Shown: positions 22,435-30,476 of the stretch, piece after piece | How the letters are laid out: every line of letters starts with the position of its first letter | How positions within the stretch are numbered: the stretch's first letter is position 1 | From: an uncultured Lachnospiraceae bacterium | Lineage (GTDB): Bacteria; Bacillota; Clostridia; Lachnospirales; Lachnospiraceae | Length of the DNA stretch: 32,412 nt | Reading direction: 5' to 3' | Assembly (NCBI GenBank): GCA_910588865.1 | Contig: CAJUSJ010000012.1 | Location: 1 to 32,412 of the forward strand | The notes under the pieces: model-generated | What the model was told of the DNA's origin: nothing | Seen by the model: the letters and a program-made list of their open reading frames with translations, nothing else | Databases searched by the model: none | Made by a program: the position numbers and the translations under genes

Positions 22435-24978
22435 TCAATCCGTTATGTAGCTCTTTAAGATCTCAAGCACCCTGTCCACATCAATGGGCTTCGCGATGTG
22501 TTCGTTCATCCCGCATTCCTTACAGTGCTGGATATCCTCGGAAAACGCGTCCGCAGTCATGGCGATGATGGGAAGGCCCGCATCCTCCCGGGCAAGTGCC
22601 CGGATGGCTGAAGCCGCCTCATATCCCGTCATCACCGGCATCCGGATATCCATGAGGATCGCGTCATAGTAGCCCTCAGGGGAGCTGTCAAATTTTTCCA
22701 CACAAACCTTTCCGTTCTCTGCCCGCTCCAGCTTAAGCATTGTCTCAGACAGAAGCTCCTCCGCGATCTCCCAGTTTAAGTCATTATCCTCTGCCACAAG
22801 GACCCTCTTTCCGTCAAGACTGATCTCCCTGGTCTTCTCCTTCTTGGGCTCCGCGGGCTTATTCATCATATACTGGCTCAGACTCAGATACAAGCTGGAT
22901 TTAAACAGTGGTTTGGCAATAAAGCCCTGTACCCCCGCGCTCCTGGCCTCCTCCTCAATATCGCTCCAGTCGTAAGCCGAGATGATAAAGATAGGCACCG
23001 CCTCCCCCACTCTCTTCCGGATCTCCCTGGTGGTGGCAAGGCCGTCCATTCCCGGCATCTTCCAGTCCAGCAAAACGATCTGGTAGCTGTTGTTCTCTTT
23101 AAAGCGCTTTTCCACCATCTCCACGGCCGTCTTGCCATCCACGCACCATTCCGCGTCAATTCCGATCTCCTTTAAAGACTGGACGGCTCCCTGGCACAGA
23201 TCCTCATTGTTGTCCACCACAAGCATGTTCCAGGGAGGTAGTATCATATCCTCCTCCCGGATAGCCGCCTTCTCCAGATCCAGGATAATGTGGAATTCGC
23301 TTCCCTCTCCCGGCGCGCTGGTCAGCTCAATGGAGCCCTTCATGGCATCCACGATGCATTTTGTGATGGCCATCCCAAGGCCGCTCCCCTCTGTCTTGTC
23401 AACCCTTAAGTTCTTTTCCCTGGTAAATGTGTCAAAAATGGTCTTCTGGAACTCAGGCGTCATGCCGATGCCGTTGTCCTTTACCCGGAAATGGCACCGC
23501 ACCCAATCGCTTCCCTCCGGCGAGTCCTCCTGGCTTATATATACATTGATCACTCCCTCTTCCGGAGTAAACTTGATGGCATTGGACAAAAGATTAATCA
23601 GGATCTGGTTCAGCCTTACGCTGTCACAGTATACGTCCTCATTGGCCACATCGTCGATAAAAATGTCAAAATGCTGATTTCTGGACTTGATCTGGGGCTG
23701 CACGATATTGACGATGCTGCCCATGGTATCTCTCAGGGACACCAGATGCTTGTTGAGAGACAGCTTCCCGCTCTCGATCTTGGACATATCAAGGACATCA
23801 TTGATCAGGCCAAGGAGATGCTTGCTGGACAGGGTGATCTTTGTGAGGCAGTCCTTTACCCGGCTCTGGTCATCAATGTTGGCCATGGCGATGGCTGTCA
23901 TGCCCACGATTCCATTCATAGGTGTCCGGATGTCATGGCTCATGTTGGACAGAAATTCGCTCTTGGCACGGTTGGCCCGCACCGCCTCCTTCTCCGCCGC
24001 GTCCAGGGCCTTCATCTGATTCTGGGACATCCGGTAATATAAGGCAAAGATAATCAGTAATGCCACAAGGATCACGCCGCACACCCCCAGCATGGTAAAC
24101 TGGCGCAGCATGCCAAGGCGGTTGATGGCGTCATCCAATACACCGTAGGGCATAACGGAAACCAGATACCACTCAGAACCCGGCAGGTGGGAGCAGTAAA
24201 TGTGGTGATGCACCCCGTCCACCATGGTCATGGCCGAATAATCCACATCCGCGTCCATGGCCTCTTCCAGCTCCCTGGCCCACTGCTCCGGCGTCCTGCC
24301 GTTATATTCGGAAAACACCTCCCGGATCCTGGTAAAATAGTTGTCCCGGACCCCGTCGCCGCTGCGGATCACGAAGCTTCCATCCCTCCGTATGATGTGA
24401 TAGTATACCAGGGAATTTTCCTCCTCCAGTACCAGGGCCTCTTTCATATAATCCATGGGAAGCCCTGCCACCAATGCCGTGCTGACCCTTCCGTCACTCA
24501 TGGGATAGGCGGCATTCAGCACAAACAGCACCAGCCTCTCCCCGGCTTCATTAAACCCGCTGGTAACCCCGTTCTTCTCACTTTCCAGCACTGTTTTCAG
24601 TTCAGTCTGGTCAAAGACCTCCACATCTTCCCCGTAGATCGTCTCGTGATCCCCCTGGGCCGTATACAGGCCCAGATAAGAAAGCTCCCGGATGCTGGCG
24701 CTCAAGGACAGCTCCTCCTTCATCTCGTCGCCGTAAGAAACCGCCTCTGGGGGAGTGCGCCTTATGATCCCATCCATCTGGGACAGCCTGAGATTCACAA
24801 TGGCGTCAAACTTCTGATTCAGCTGCCTGCTCATCTCTGACATGTAGATCTCCCCGATCTCGCTGATGGCATCCCCGCTTTTTCCAGTCATAAACATCTC
24901 CAGCCACAAAAAGCACACGATACAGAGAACCACAAGAACTCCTATGCTGGTAAATAAAAACCTTCTGGTCTTATTCAT
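22435..24978 (-). CDS. Hybrid sensor histidine kinase with two receiver domains
   Basis: The 847-residue protein has a membrane segment at about 8-28, an extracellular region of about 265 residues of probable Cache type, and a second membrane segment at about 294-316. HisKA follows with H348 (FLSNMSHDIRTPMNGIVGM), then a HATPase_c domain (ILINLLSNAIKFTPEEG, GSGLGMAITKC) and two receivers. Receiver 1 (about 582-700) has LLDWKMPGMDGL and FIAKPLFK. Receiver 2 (about 728-845) has VLVAEDNDLN, LMDIRMPVMTGYEA and HIAKPIDVD. There is no Hpt or DNA-binding domain, so output must go through another protein. It overlaps lgt by eight bases and precedes larB, so it may sense the substrate handled by the lar/TRAP genes, but this is inference. 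Confidence 0.93.
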   Translation of the reverse strand: MNKTRRFLFTSIGVLVVLCIVCFLWLEMFMTGKSGDAISEIGEIYMSEMSRQLNQKFDAIVNLRLSQMDGIIRRTPPEAVSYGDEMKEELSLSASIRELSYLGLYTAQGDHETIYGEDVEVFDQTELKTVLESEKNGVTSGFNEAGERLVLFVLNAAYPMSDGRVSTALVAGLPMDYMKEALVLEEENSLVYYHIIRRDGSFVIRSGDGVRDNYFTRIREVFSEYNGRTPEQWARELEEAMDADVDYSAMTMVDGVHHHIYCSHLPGSEWYLVSVMPYGVLDDAINRLGMLRQFTMLGVCGVILVALLIIFALYYRMSQNQMKALDAAEKEAVRANRAKSEFLSNMSHDIRTPMNGIVGMTAIAMANIDDQSRVKDCLTKITLSSKHLLGLINDVLDMSKIESGKLSLNKHLVSLRDTMGSIVNIVQPQIKSRNQHFDIFIDDVANEDVYCDSVRLNQILINLLSNAIKFTPEEGVINVYISQEDSPEGSDWVRCHFRVKDNGIGMTPEFQKTIFDTFTREKNLRVDKTEGSGLGMAITKCIVDAMKGSIELTSAPGEGSEFHIILDLEKAAIREEDMILPPWNMLVVDNNEDLCQGAVQSLKEIGIDAEWCVDGKTAVEMVEKRFKENNSYQIVLLDWKMPGMDGLATTREIRKRVGEAVPIFIISAYDWSDIEEEARSAGVQGFIAKPLFKSSLYLSLSQYMMNKPAEPKKEKTREISLDGKRVLVAEDNDLNWEIAEELLSETMLKLERAENGKVCVEKFDSSPEGYYDAILMDIRMPVMTGYEAASAIRALAREDAGLPIIAMTADAFSEDIQHCKECGMNEHIAKPIDVDRVLEILKSYITD

Positions 24979-25732
24979 CTTCTTCTCCCCTCTTTCTGCT
25001 TATGATAAGAAGCATCACTCCAGCCGCTGCCGCGAACAATGAGATAAACTGAGATGTGGTCAATGCCCCCACATTGCCTCTTATGAGATCTCCCCTGAAA
25101 AATTCGATCACAAACCGCCCAAGGCTGTAGATGATCAGATACATGGCCCCTGTCTCCCCTGACCGCTTAAGCCTCTTTGCCAGCCACAGCAGAAGGAAGA
25201 AATGGAAAAAGTTAAACCCGCTGGATATGAGCTGAGTCGGGATAAGGGGAATATTGTTGGGAGCGTACCCGGACTCCCGGAACACGATGGCAAATGGACT
25301 CCCGGTCTCCCTGCCATAACAGCAGCCTGCCAGAAAGCAGCCCAACCGTCCAAAGCCCTGGGCCAGGGCCACTGAGGGCAGGATCAGGTCCGCGTAGCGG
25401 AAAAAGTCCAGCTTGTGTCTTTTGCAGTACCCATACCCCCCCAGAATACCGCCGATGAGCCCGCCGTACACCACAAAGCCATTGGCTATATCCAAAAGCA
25501 GCCTGGGGTTCCTGATGATCTGATCCATGATGGTAATATAGTACAAAAGCTTCGCGCTCACCAGACCGATCCCTACGCCCCACAGGGCGATCCCCAGCAA
25601 ATGATCCGGATCCAGCCCCTGTTTTTTAGCCCTGTTCTCTGACACCAAATAGGCTGCCAGAATACCGATTCCGATCATGAGGCCATAACCGTGGATGGTA
25701 ATGCCTCCTATGGAAAATAAATCATTTTTCAT
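24971..25732 (-). CDS. lgt: Prolipoprotein diacylglyceryl transferase
   Basis: Lgt transfers diacylglycerol to the lipobox cysteine of prolipoproteins in the membrane. The 253-residue protein has seven or so hydrophobic segments. It contains the signature GFGRLGCFLAGCCYGRETG (about 125-143), IHGYGLMIGIG near the N terminus and FVIEFFRGD near the C terminus. I chose the ATG at 25732 (AGAGGA upstream); the in-frame codons up to 25783 lie in the leader. It is the first gene of the run leading into the lar and TRAP genes. Both DctP proteins in this window carry lipoboxes and would be its substrates. Some clostridia have more than one Lgt; this copy may be a local or the main one. Confidence 0.95.
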   Translation of the reverse strand: MKNDLFSIGGITIHGYGLMIGIGILAAYLVSENRAKKQGLDPDHLLGIALWGVGIGLVSAKLLYYITIMDQIIRNPRLLLDIANGFVVYGGLIGGILGGYGYCKRHKLDFFRYADLILPSVALAQGFGRLGCFLAGCCYGRETGSPFAIVFRESGYAPNNIPLIPTQLISSGFNFFHFFLLLWLAKRLKRSGETGAMYLIIYSLGRFVIEFFRGDLIRGNVGALTTSQFISLFAAAAGVMLLIISRKRGEEDE

Positions 25733-25857
25733 AATTTTTCCTCTATTCTTATTCTCTCTTACCTGCCGCGCTCCTGTTGTCAAGCCAGGGCGGGGGACCT
25801 CCTTTTTGGAGAGTTCCCGTTCCGCAAGGACACCGCGGTACAGTTCTGATTATACCA
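25733..25857 (-). promoter_or_regulatory. Promoter and leader of lgt
   Basis: The minus strand has an extended -10 element, TGGTATAAT (25849-25857), without a good -35. This would give a leader of about 110 bases with a GC-rich middle. GGGAACTCTCC and GGAGGTCCC around AAAAA (about 25795-25819) can partly pair, but the pairing is imperfect and there is no T run. A consensus TTGACA inside the leader (25779-25784) has a poor -10 partner and is a weaker alternative. Confidence 0.5.
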
Positions 25858-25896
25858 TTTAATCCTCAAAGATTCTACCTGTTTCCTCAAAAGCGT

Positions 25897-25925
25897 TTGA
25901 TAAATCCCCAAAGATGATTTACAAT
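25897..25925 (+). promoter_or_regulatory. Promoter of the DUF554 gene
   Basis: TTGATA (25897-25902) and TACAAT (25920-25925) are separated by 17 bases, each matching the consensus in five of six positions. Transcription would begin near 25932, only a few bases before the first in-frame ATG (25937), which argues for a later start codon. Together with the lgt promoter this makes a divergent control region. Confidence 0.75.
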
Positions 25926-25978
25926 CATGGAGATATATGGACATATCAGAAAAAAATCAGGAGACAGGAGACATGGAT

Positions 25979-26692
25979 ATGGCTGGACTTGGAACCCTCA
26001 TCAATGCCGCCGGCATCGCCGCCGGAGGGATTATGGGCCTTGTATTTGGAAAATTTATGAAAGAGCGGTATCAGGATACTCTGACCATGGCCTGCGGACT
26101 CAGCGTGATCTTCATCGGGATCGCCGGAACCATGGAAAAAATGATGGTTATCACCCGGGATGGCCTTACCACCCAGGGAACCATGATGGTCATCGGAAGC
26201 TTTACTTTAGGCTCCCTCGCGGGAGAATGGCTGAACATTGAATACTATCTGGAACAGTTTGGAACCTGGCTAAAGGCCAGAACCAAAAGCGGAGATTCCC
26301 GATTCGTAGACGCCTTCGTCACCGCTTCCCTGACCGTGTGCATTGGGGCCATGGCTGTAGTGGGCGCTATCCGGGACGGCATCTACGGCGACTATTCGAT
26401 TCTCACCGCCAAAGCGGTCCTTGACCTGATCATCATCATGGTTATGACCGCTTCCATGGGAAAGGGCTGTGTCTTTTCCGCTATCCCGGTGGCGCTGTTT
26501 CAGGGATCGGTCACCCTTCTTGCCAGGCTGGTCGAACCCATCATGACCCAGAGCGCCCTGGACAATCTGTCCCTCACCGGCTCCATGCTGATTTTCTGCG
26601 TGGGCGTCAATCTGATCTGGGGCAAAAAGGTTAAGGTGGCCAACATGCTGCCCACCCTCCTGATAGCTGTGGCCTGGTCGGCTGTGACATGA
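25979..26692 (+). CDS. DUF554 family membrane protein
   Basis: The 237-residue protein has about seven hydrophobic segments. It has the DUF554 opening MAGLGTLINAAGIAAGG and the internal segments GLSVIFIGIAGTM, SFTLGSLAGEWLNIE, FVTASLTVCIGAMAVVGAI and GSMLIFCVGVNLIWGKKVKVANMLP (written here as family landmarks). Function is unknown; it is a putative transport-type membrane protein. ATG 25979 has AGGAG eight bases upstream (25966-25970). ATG 25973 is nearly as good, and 25937 is excluded by the promoter position. It is the only gene of its transcript. Confidence 0.9.
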   Translation: MAGLGTLINAAGIAAGGIMGLVFGKFMKERYQDTLTMACGLSVIFIGIAGTMEKMMVITRDGLTTQGTMMVIGSFTLGSLAGEWLNIEYYLEQFGTWLKARTKSGDSRFVDAFVTASLTVCIGAMAVVGAIRDGIYGDYSILTAKAVLDLIIIMVMTASMGKGCVFSAIPVALFQGSVTLLARLVEPIMTQSALDNLSLTGSMLIFCVGVNLIWGKKVKVANMLPTLLIAVAWSAVT

Positions 26693-26772
26693 AAGCGGTG
26701 GACGGCCAAAGCCAAAGCTGCCGCGGCCTGAAAACGACTCTGCCACCGGTAAGCTGACTGGTTCCTGGAAGC

Positions 26773-27693
26773 TTACAGACAGGCCATGAGCACGGTACTC
26801 CACGCCGGAATGGCGATCATGGAAAGCACTGTGGTCAGAACCACGCATTTGCTGGCAAATTCCTCATCCCTGTGATACCGGGCCGCCAGAATCGCCGTGG
26901 TGCTGCCCGCGGGCATTGCCGCCAGGATCACCGCGACACCACCCACTGTGGCGTCTACGCGGAAAAGGAGACACCCCAGAAACACCACCAGAGGGATCAG
27001 CACCAGACGAACCGCGGAAAACATCACCGTGATCTTCGTAACCATGGTCTTTAAGTCCGCCCCAGCCATGATGGAGCCGATCAGAAGCATGGTCATGGGA
27101 GTAGTGGCGCTGCTTATACCGCTCAAGGTCCGGGTCAGGAAAGAGGGCAAAGGCGCCTGGGCCGCCATCAGCGCCAGGCCGATGATCACGGCGATGATGC
27201 AAGGGTGGGTCAGAACCTTTTTTGCCACCTCTTTTTTGCTGGGGCTTTCCGTAAAATAAGACACGCCCGCGGACCACATGACGATCCTCTGAGGGATCAA
27301 ATAGACAGAAGCGTACAAAAGCCCCATGGAGCCAAAGAGCCCCTCTGCCACCGGATTTCCCAGAAATCCCGCGTTTGAGCACACAGTGGCGTACTGGAGC
27401 ACGGTCCGCTTTTCTTTTTCTATTCGGTTATAACCCACCGCGCTGACAGCTGTACAAAACATCTGCAGCAAAATGGATATGACCAGGATCTGGAAACCTT
27501 TCACCAAAATCTCTTTATCCAGTTTTATGAGAAAGGACTGGATAATGTTGCAGGGAAGGATCAGGTCAATGACCAGGTCTGTCAGCACCTTTTTCCCTTC
27601 TTCTGTGATCAGATTCTTTTTTCTCAGAAACCATCCGATCCCGATCTCCAGAAACATCATCAGCTGCAGATCCATAACTCCCTGTAAATTCAT
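26773..27693 (-). CDS. AEC-family (auxin efflux carrier-like) transporter
   Basis: The 306-residue protein has about ten hydrophobic segments in two five-segment halves. The first half has KVLTDLVIDLILPCNIIQSF; the second has SATTPMTMLLIGSIMAGADL and AAMPAGSTTAILAARY, both typical of bacterial AEC carriers. Bacterial members include malate and malonate carriers, so a hydroxy- or dicarboxylate substrate is possible and would suit the neighbouring lar/TRAP genes, but nothing in the sequence fixes this. GGGGGAGAG precedes the ATG. It is convergent with the DUF554 gene; between them only an imperfect hairpin is visible. Confidence 0.92.
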   Translation of the reverse strand: MNLQGVMDLQLMMFLEIGIGWFLRKKNLITEEGKKVLTDLVIDLILPCNIIQSFLIKLDKEILVKGFQILVISILLQMFCTAVSAVGYNRIEKEKRTVLQYATVCSNAGFLGNPVAEGLFGSMGLLYASVYLIPQRIVMWSAGVSYFTESPSKKEVAKKVLTHPCIIAVIIGLALMAAQAPLPSFLTRTLSGISSATTPMTMLLIGSIMAGADLKTMVTKITVMFSAVRLVLIPLVVFLGCLLFRVDATVGGVAVILAAMPAGSTTAILAARYHRDEEFASKCVVLTTVLSMIAIPAWSTVLMACL

Positions 27694-27758
27694 GATCTTC
27701 TCTCCCCCGCGTCACTCTTTCTCAGTGTAAGATTTCAAAAAATATATCACGGCTATTT

Positions 27759-27787
27759 ATTATATACGTTCCTGTGGCTGACCGCAA
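27759..27787 (-). promoter_or_regulatory. Promoter of the AEC carrier gene
   Basis: A perfect TATAAT (minus strand, 27759-27764) lies 17 bases after TTGCGG (27782-27787). The leader would be about 60 bases. The -35 matches only in its first three positions. The remaining part of the gap up to 27905 serves the divergent gene, for which I see no confident promoter. Confidence 0.55.
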
Positions 27788-27905
27788 GATGTTTTATGAC
27801 CTTGTCAGGCAAAATCTGTAAGCTGGATTTTTCTTTCTTCCGTCCATACTAATCAGGAAAGGGAAGAGTTGTCCTTCCGCGACCCGGCCAAAAAAGGAGG
27901 TTTTT

Positions 27906-28508
27906 ATGGTGTCGTCCTTTATCGCTTACTGCGTCATACCTGCCTATACCCTGATCTTTGTCCGAAACTCTGACTGGCTGGCCTCCAACTTGTCGGTGAT
28001 CGGAAGCTGGCCGGGGCGGCGGGTGGCATTTTTCTTTCTCGGCCTTCTGGTGGGCACTTATTATCTGGTGATCCTCAGGAGGCTTTTGTCCCGCCTTCCC
28101 CGCCATATGACAGAGAGCCTGCTCCTCTGGACAGCCTTCGCGCTGCTGATGCTGGCAGTGTCCACGCCTTATCTTCCCGAGACCGTGCCCTTTCAGGCAT
28201 TTCTCCATGTGGTGTTTGCCTTCACTTCCTCCATCCTTCTGGCCTTGTGTCTGTGGCTCACCTTCCGGCATTTGTCCGGCCTGTCCCCGGAGCTTACGGA
28301 ATTTCTCCGCCCCTACCGAATGTCCATGGCCGTCATCGGGGCTGTGTGCGCCGCTTTGCTTCTCATCGCCGGAATCATCAGCACTGCCATGGAACTCTAT
28401 TTTCTTGCCACCACCATTGTGCTGGTCCAGAAAGCGTATATCCATTTAAACAATCCGGCGGGAGAGGTCCTTCCCCCTAATCGCCCCGCAGGGGCAGGGC
28501 CGCTTTAA
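27906..28508 (+). CDS. Unknown six-segment membrane protein
   Basis: The 200-residue protein has about six hydrophobic segments. Near the N terminus ASNLSVIGSWPGRRVAFFF is reminiscent of DUF998-like proteins (N-S-V-I-G followed by a charged turn), but I do not assign the family firmly. AAAGGAGG lies five bases before the ATG. The frame is fully open with membrane-protein composition, whereas the antisense frame (27849-28445) is low-complexity and hydrophilic. The last codons are Pro/Gly-rich (NPAGEVLPPNRPAGAGPL) and end at a short GGCCG/CGGCC hairpin. It is convergent with the kinase gene on the other strand. Confidence 0.8.
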   Translation: MVSSFIAYCVIPAYTLIFVRNSDWLASNLSVIGSWPGRRVAFFFLGLLVGTYYLVILRRLLSRLPRHMTESLLLWTAFALLMLAVSTPYLPETVPFQAFLHVVFAFTSSILLALCLWLTFRHLSGLSPELTEFLRPYRMSMAVIGAVCAALLLIAGIISTAMELYFLATTIVLVQKAYIHLNNPAGEVLPPNRPAGAGPL

Positions 28509-28541
28509 CGGCCATATCCCTCTTTACCCCACTGTCCCCTG

Positions 28542-29429
28542 TCACGGTTTCAGCCTGCCTAAGATCTCCTCAAAGCAGACTCCGTCTGTCAGCGGCACCT
28601 CCAGCTTAATTGACTCCAGGATACAGTCTCTTATAAACCCCGCCGCCTTTTTCACGGACTTGTCAAGAGCCACCCCGTTGACCCCATCCGCCAGAATAAT
28701 GGCTGAGAAAATGTCCCCTGTACCGCAGCGGGTCTCCCCGACCCTTTTTATCCGCGGGCAGGTCCAGGTCTCTTCCCCTTCACCGCCCTTTCCGCCTTTC
28801 TCATAGCAGAAATTCCCGATATAGGTGCCCGATGGCACCCCGGTGATCACCACCTTCTCCGGTCCCATGGCCCCCAAATTCCTGGCCATGGCGAGAAGCT
28901 CCCCGGTCTTCCAGGAACCGTCATGATAGGGGGTGCCTGTGAGGATACAGCTTTCCGTCACATTCGGGGTGACAATGTGGGCCAAAGACACAAGGCCTCT
29001 CATCTCCTGGCACATGTCCTCTGTGTAGGTGGCATAGGTCTTCCCGTTATCCCCCATAATGGGGTCCACCATCACCACCGTGCCGGCACCGGAAAAATCC
29101 TCTATAAATTTTTTGACAATACCAAACTGCCTTCTGGATCCTAAAAAGCCTGTCCCGATCCCGTCAAAGGTCAGCCCTAATTCCCTCCATTGATCCGTAT
29201 ACTCTTCCATGTGATCCGTATAGTCGTCAAAATAGTAATTGGCATAGGCCGTGTGGTTGGACAGCACCGCTGTGGGTACCGGACAGCACTGCACCTTCAG
29301 CCTGGAGATCACCGGTATGGCCACAGTCAGGGCACAGCGGCCAAAGCCGGAGAGGTCGTTGATAACCGCGGCCTTCTTCTGGCGGGAGCTGCCTGGTTTT
29401 TGATCAAACTCCTTTATAAAAATTCCCAT
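28542..29429 (-). CDS. Pyridoxamine/pyridoxal kinase-like protein (ribokinase superfamily)
   Basis: The 295-residue protein belongs to the PdxY/PdxK group, which phosphorylates B6 vitamers with ATP. It starts with KKAAVINDLSGFGRCALTVA at about 17-36. It also has VVMVDPIMGDNG, IVTPNVTESCILTG and the ATP/anion-hole motif ETRCGTGDIFSAI near the C terminus. The first 17 residues, before AAVINDLSG, are an extension absent from most relatives. The only available start, ATG 29429, lies inside the end of the upstream gene (26-base overlap), with GGAG 12 bases upstream. PfkB relatives such as ThiD remain possible but fit less well. Confidence 0.88.
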   Translation of the reverse strand: MGIFIKEFDQKPGSSRQKKAAVINDLSGFGRCALTVAIPVISRLKVQCCPVPTAVLSNHTAYANYYFDDYTDHMEEYTDQWRELGLTFDGIGTGFLGSRRQFGIVKKFIEDFSGAGTVVMVDPIMGDNGKTYATYTEDMCQEMRGLVSLAHIVTPNVTESCILTGTPYHDGSWKTGELLAMARNLGAMGPEKVVITGVPSGTYIGNFCYEKGGKGGEGEETWTCPRIKRVGETRCGTGDIFSAIILADGVNGVALDKSVKKAAGFIRDCILESIKLEVPLTDGVCFEEILGRLKP

Positions 29430-30297
29430 TGCCGAAATTTCTCCAAAACTCTGAATAATTGTACTTCTCAGGCGTCCGGTCCAGGACAGCGAAATCGATT
29501 CTGCAGAACAAATCCTTCTCTCCTAAACCGTTGGCGTCTAACTCTGTCAGCGCCTTATAAAACAAGTCGGAAAACACATGAGCGTCATTGCGGAAAGCAC
29601 CGCATCCCCACGCGCTGAGGACAAGATTCTCATAGCCAAAATACGCGGCGCACTTGAGCATCCCCATGATCCGGTTGAAAACCATAGTCTGATAGGCTTC
29701 CTCTGTGAGCCCCTCTTTTCCATAGGTGATCATAGGCGCGGCGCAGGTGAGAACAGCGACGATCACGGTCTCGTCCAGAAGCTCCCCCTTGTCGTCCCGG
29801 ATAATCTCCACCTGAGGGGTAATGATCAGGGCATCCGAACCCATAAAAGTGTGGAGTCCCCGGTTATACTCATAGTATTTTGCCCCGCCCCCGCTCTCCA
29901 GGGACAAAAGGAGAGAACTTTTCCTGCACAGGTCTTCCTCCTGGGCTCTTGCCCCCCGCCGCACTCCCCCTCCCGGTTGCACCGGGTTTGCCAGATTCAG
30001 GACAAGCACCGGCTTCTTGCCTTCCCCCGGCACATAGCCCAGTTCATTATACTGGCGTATCGCGGCCCCGAAGGAATCCATATTTACGCAGTCGTACTCA
30101 CAGCGGCCTGTTAGATTTGCTTTCTTAAAATCCAGGCAGCGGCAGGTCTCCTCCACCTCCTGGGGCAGCAGCACATGAACGGCCTCCATCTCTTCTCCCG
30201 ACAGCTTTAAATTCACGGTCCTGTCGTTTACCTCATAGCTTCCCTGTTCCAATATCCGCAAGGTATCTCTGAGCATTTTTATATTGTCGTTTATCAT
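29404..30297 (-). CDS. TIGR02452 / bacterial PARG-type macrodomain protein
   Basis: The 297-residue protein is of the DUF2263/TIGR02452 family, related to bacterial poly(ADP-ribose) glycohydrolases. The PARG signature GGG-X6-8-QEE is intact: GGG at 109-111 and QEE at 119-121, in PVQPGGGVRRGARAQEEDL. VLSAWGCGAFRNDAHVFSDLF near residue 240 is the conserved macrodomain end. The protein probably removes ADP-ribose from macromolecules, but its target is unknown. AAGGAGCG precedes the ATG and a strong promoter lies about 55 bases upstream. It forms a two-gene unit with the pyridoxamine-kinase-like gene. Confidence 0.92.
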   Translation of the reverse strand: MINDNIKMLRDTLRILEQGSYEVNDRTVNLKLSGEEMEAVHVLLPQEVEETCRCLDFKKANLTGRCEYDCVNMDSFGAAIRQYNELGYVPGEGKKPVLVLNLANPVQPGGGVRRGARAQEEDLCRKSSLLLSLESGGGAKYYEYNRGLHTFMGSDALIITPQVEIIRDDKGELLDETVIVAVLTCAAPMITYGKEGLTEEAYQTMVFNRIMGMLKCAAYFGYENLVLSAWGCGAFRNDAHVFSDLFYKALTELDANGLGEKDLFCRIDFAVLDRTPEKYNYSEFWRNFGNGNFYKGV

Positions 30298-30351
30298 GAA
30301 AAGACGCTCCTTTCTTCCGGTATAAGCTGTTTTTTATGGCTCTTATGTGAA

Positions 30352-30380
30352 AATATAACATAGGAGACAGCAGATATCAA
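30352..30380 (-). promoter_or_regulatory. Promoter of the PARG-kinase pair
   Basis: On the minus strand TTGATA (30375-30380) and TATATT (30352-30357) are separated by 17 bases; each matches the consensus in five of six positions. The leader is about 48 bases, with no obvious structure. Confidence 0.75.
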
Positions 30381-30395
30381 CATTTTATGCATAAC

Positions 30396-30436
30396 AAAAA
30401 GAGGACCGCCCGCCTGCCTCAGACAGGGCCAATCCT
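30396..30436 (-). terminator. Probable terminator of the slipin-like gene
   Basis: On the minus strand AGGATTGGCCCTG and CAGGCGGGCGGTCCT can form an interrupted GC-rich stem, followed by CTTTTTG. It lies about 40 bases after the slipin stop and just before the PARG promoter. The stem contains bulges, so confidence is moderate. Confidence 0.6.
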
Positions 30437-30476
30437 CCTGTATTTCCTTTTTTCGTCTCTTTCTTCTTTTTTCCCA

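Noticed and set aside
25779..25784. Consensus TTGACA within the lgt leader as the main promoter
   Set aside because: No acceptable -10 follows at 16-18 bases (TAAGAG is the best), whereas an extended -10 TGGTATAAT lies upstream.
26740..26780. Bidirectional terminator between the DUF554 and AEC genes
   Set aside because: A GTAAGCT/AGCTTAC pairing exists, but the loop is 14 bases and there is no T run on either strand.
27849..28445. 198-codon minus-strand frame opposite the unknown membrane protein
   Set aside because: It is Gly/His/Gln-rich and low in hydrophobic residues, as expected for antisense of a membrane-protein gene; the plus frame has a perfect ribosome site and clear membrane segments.
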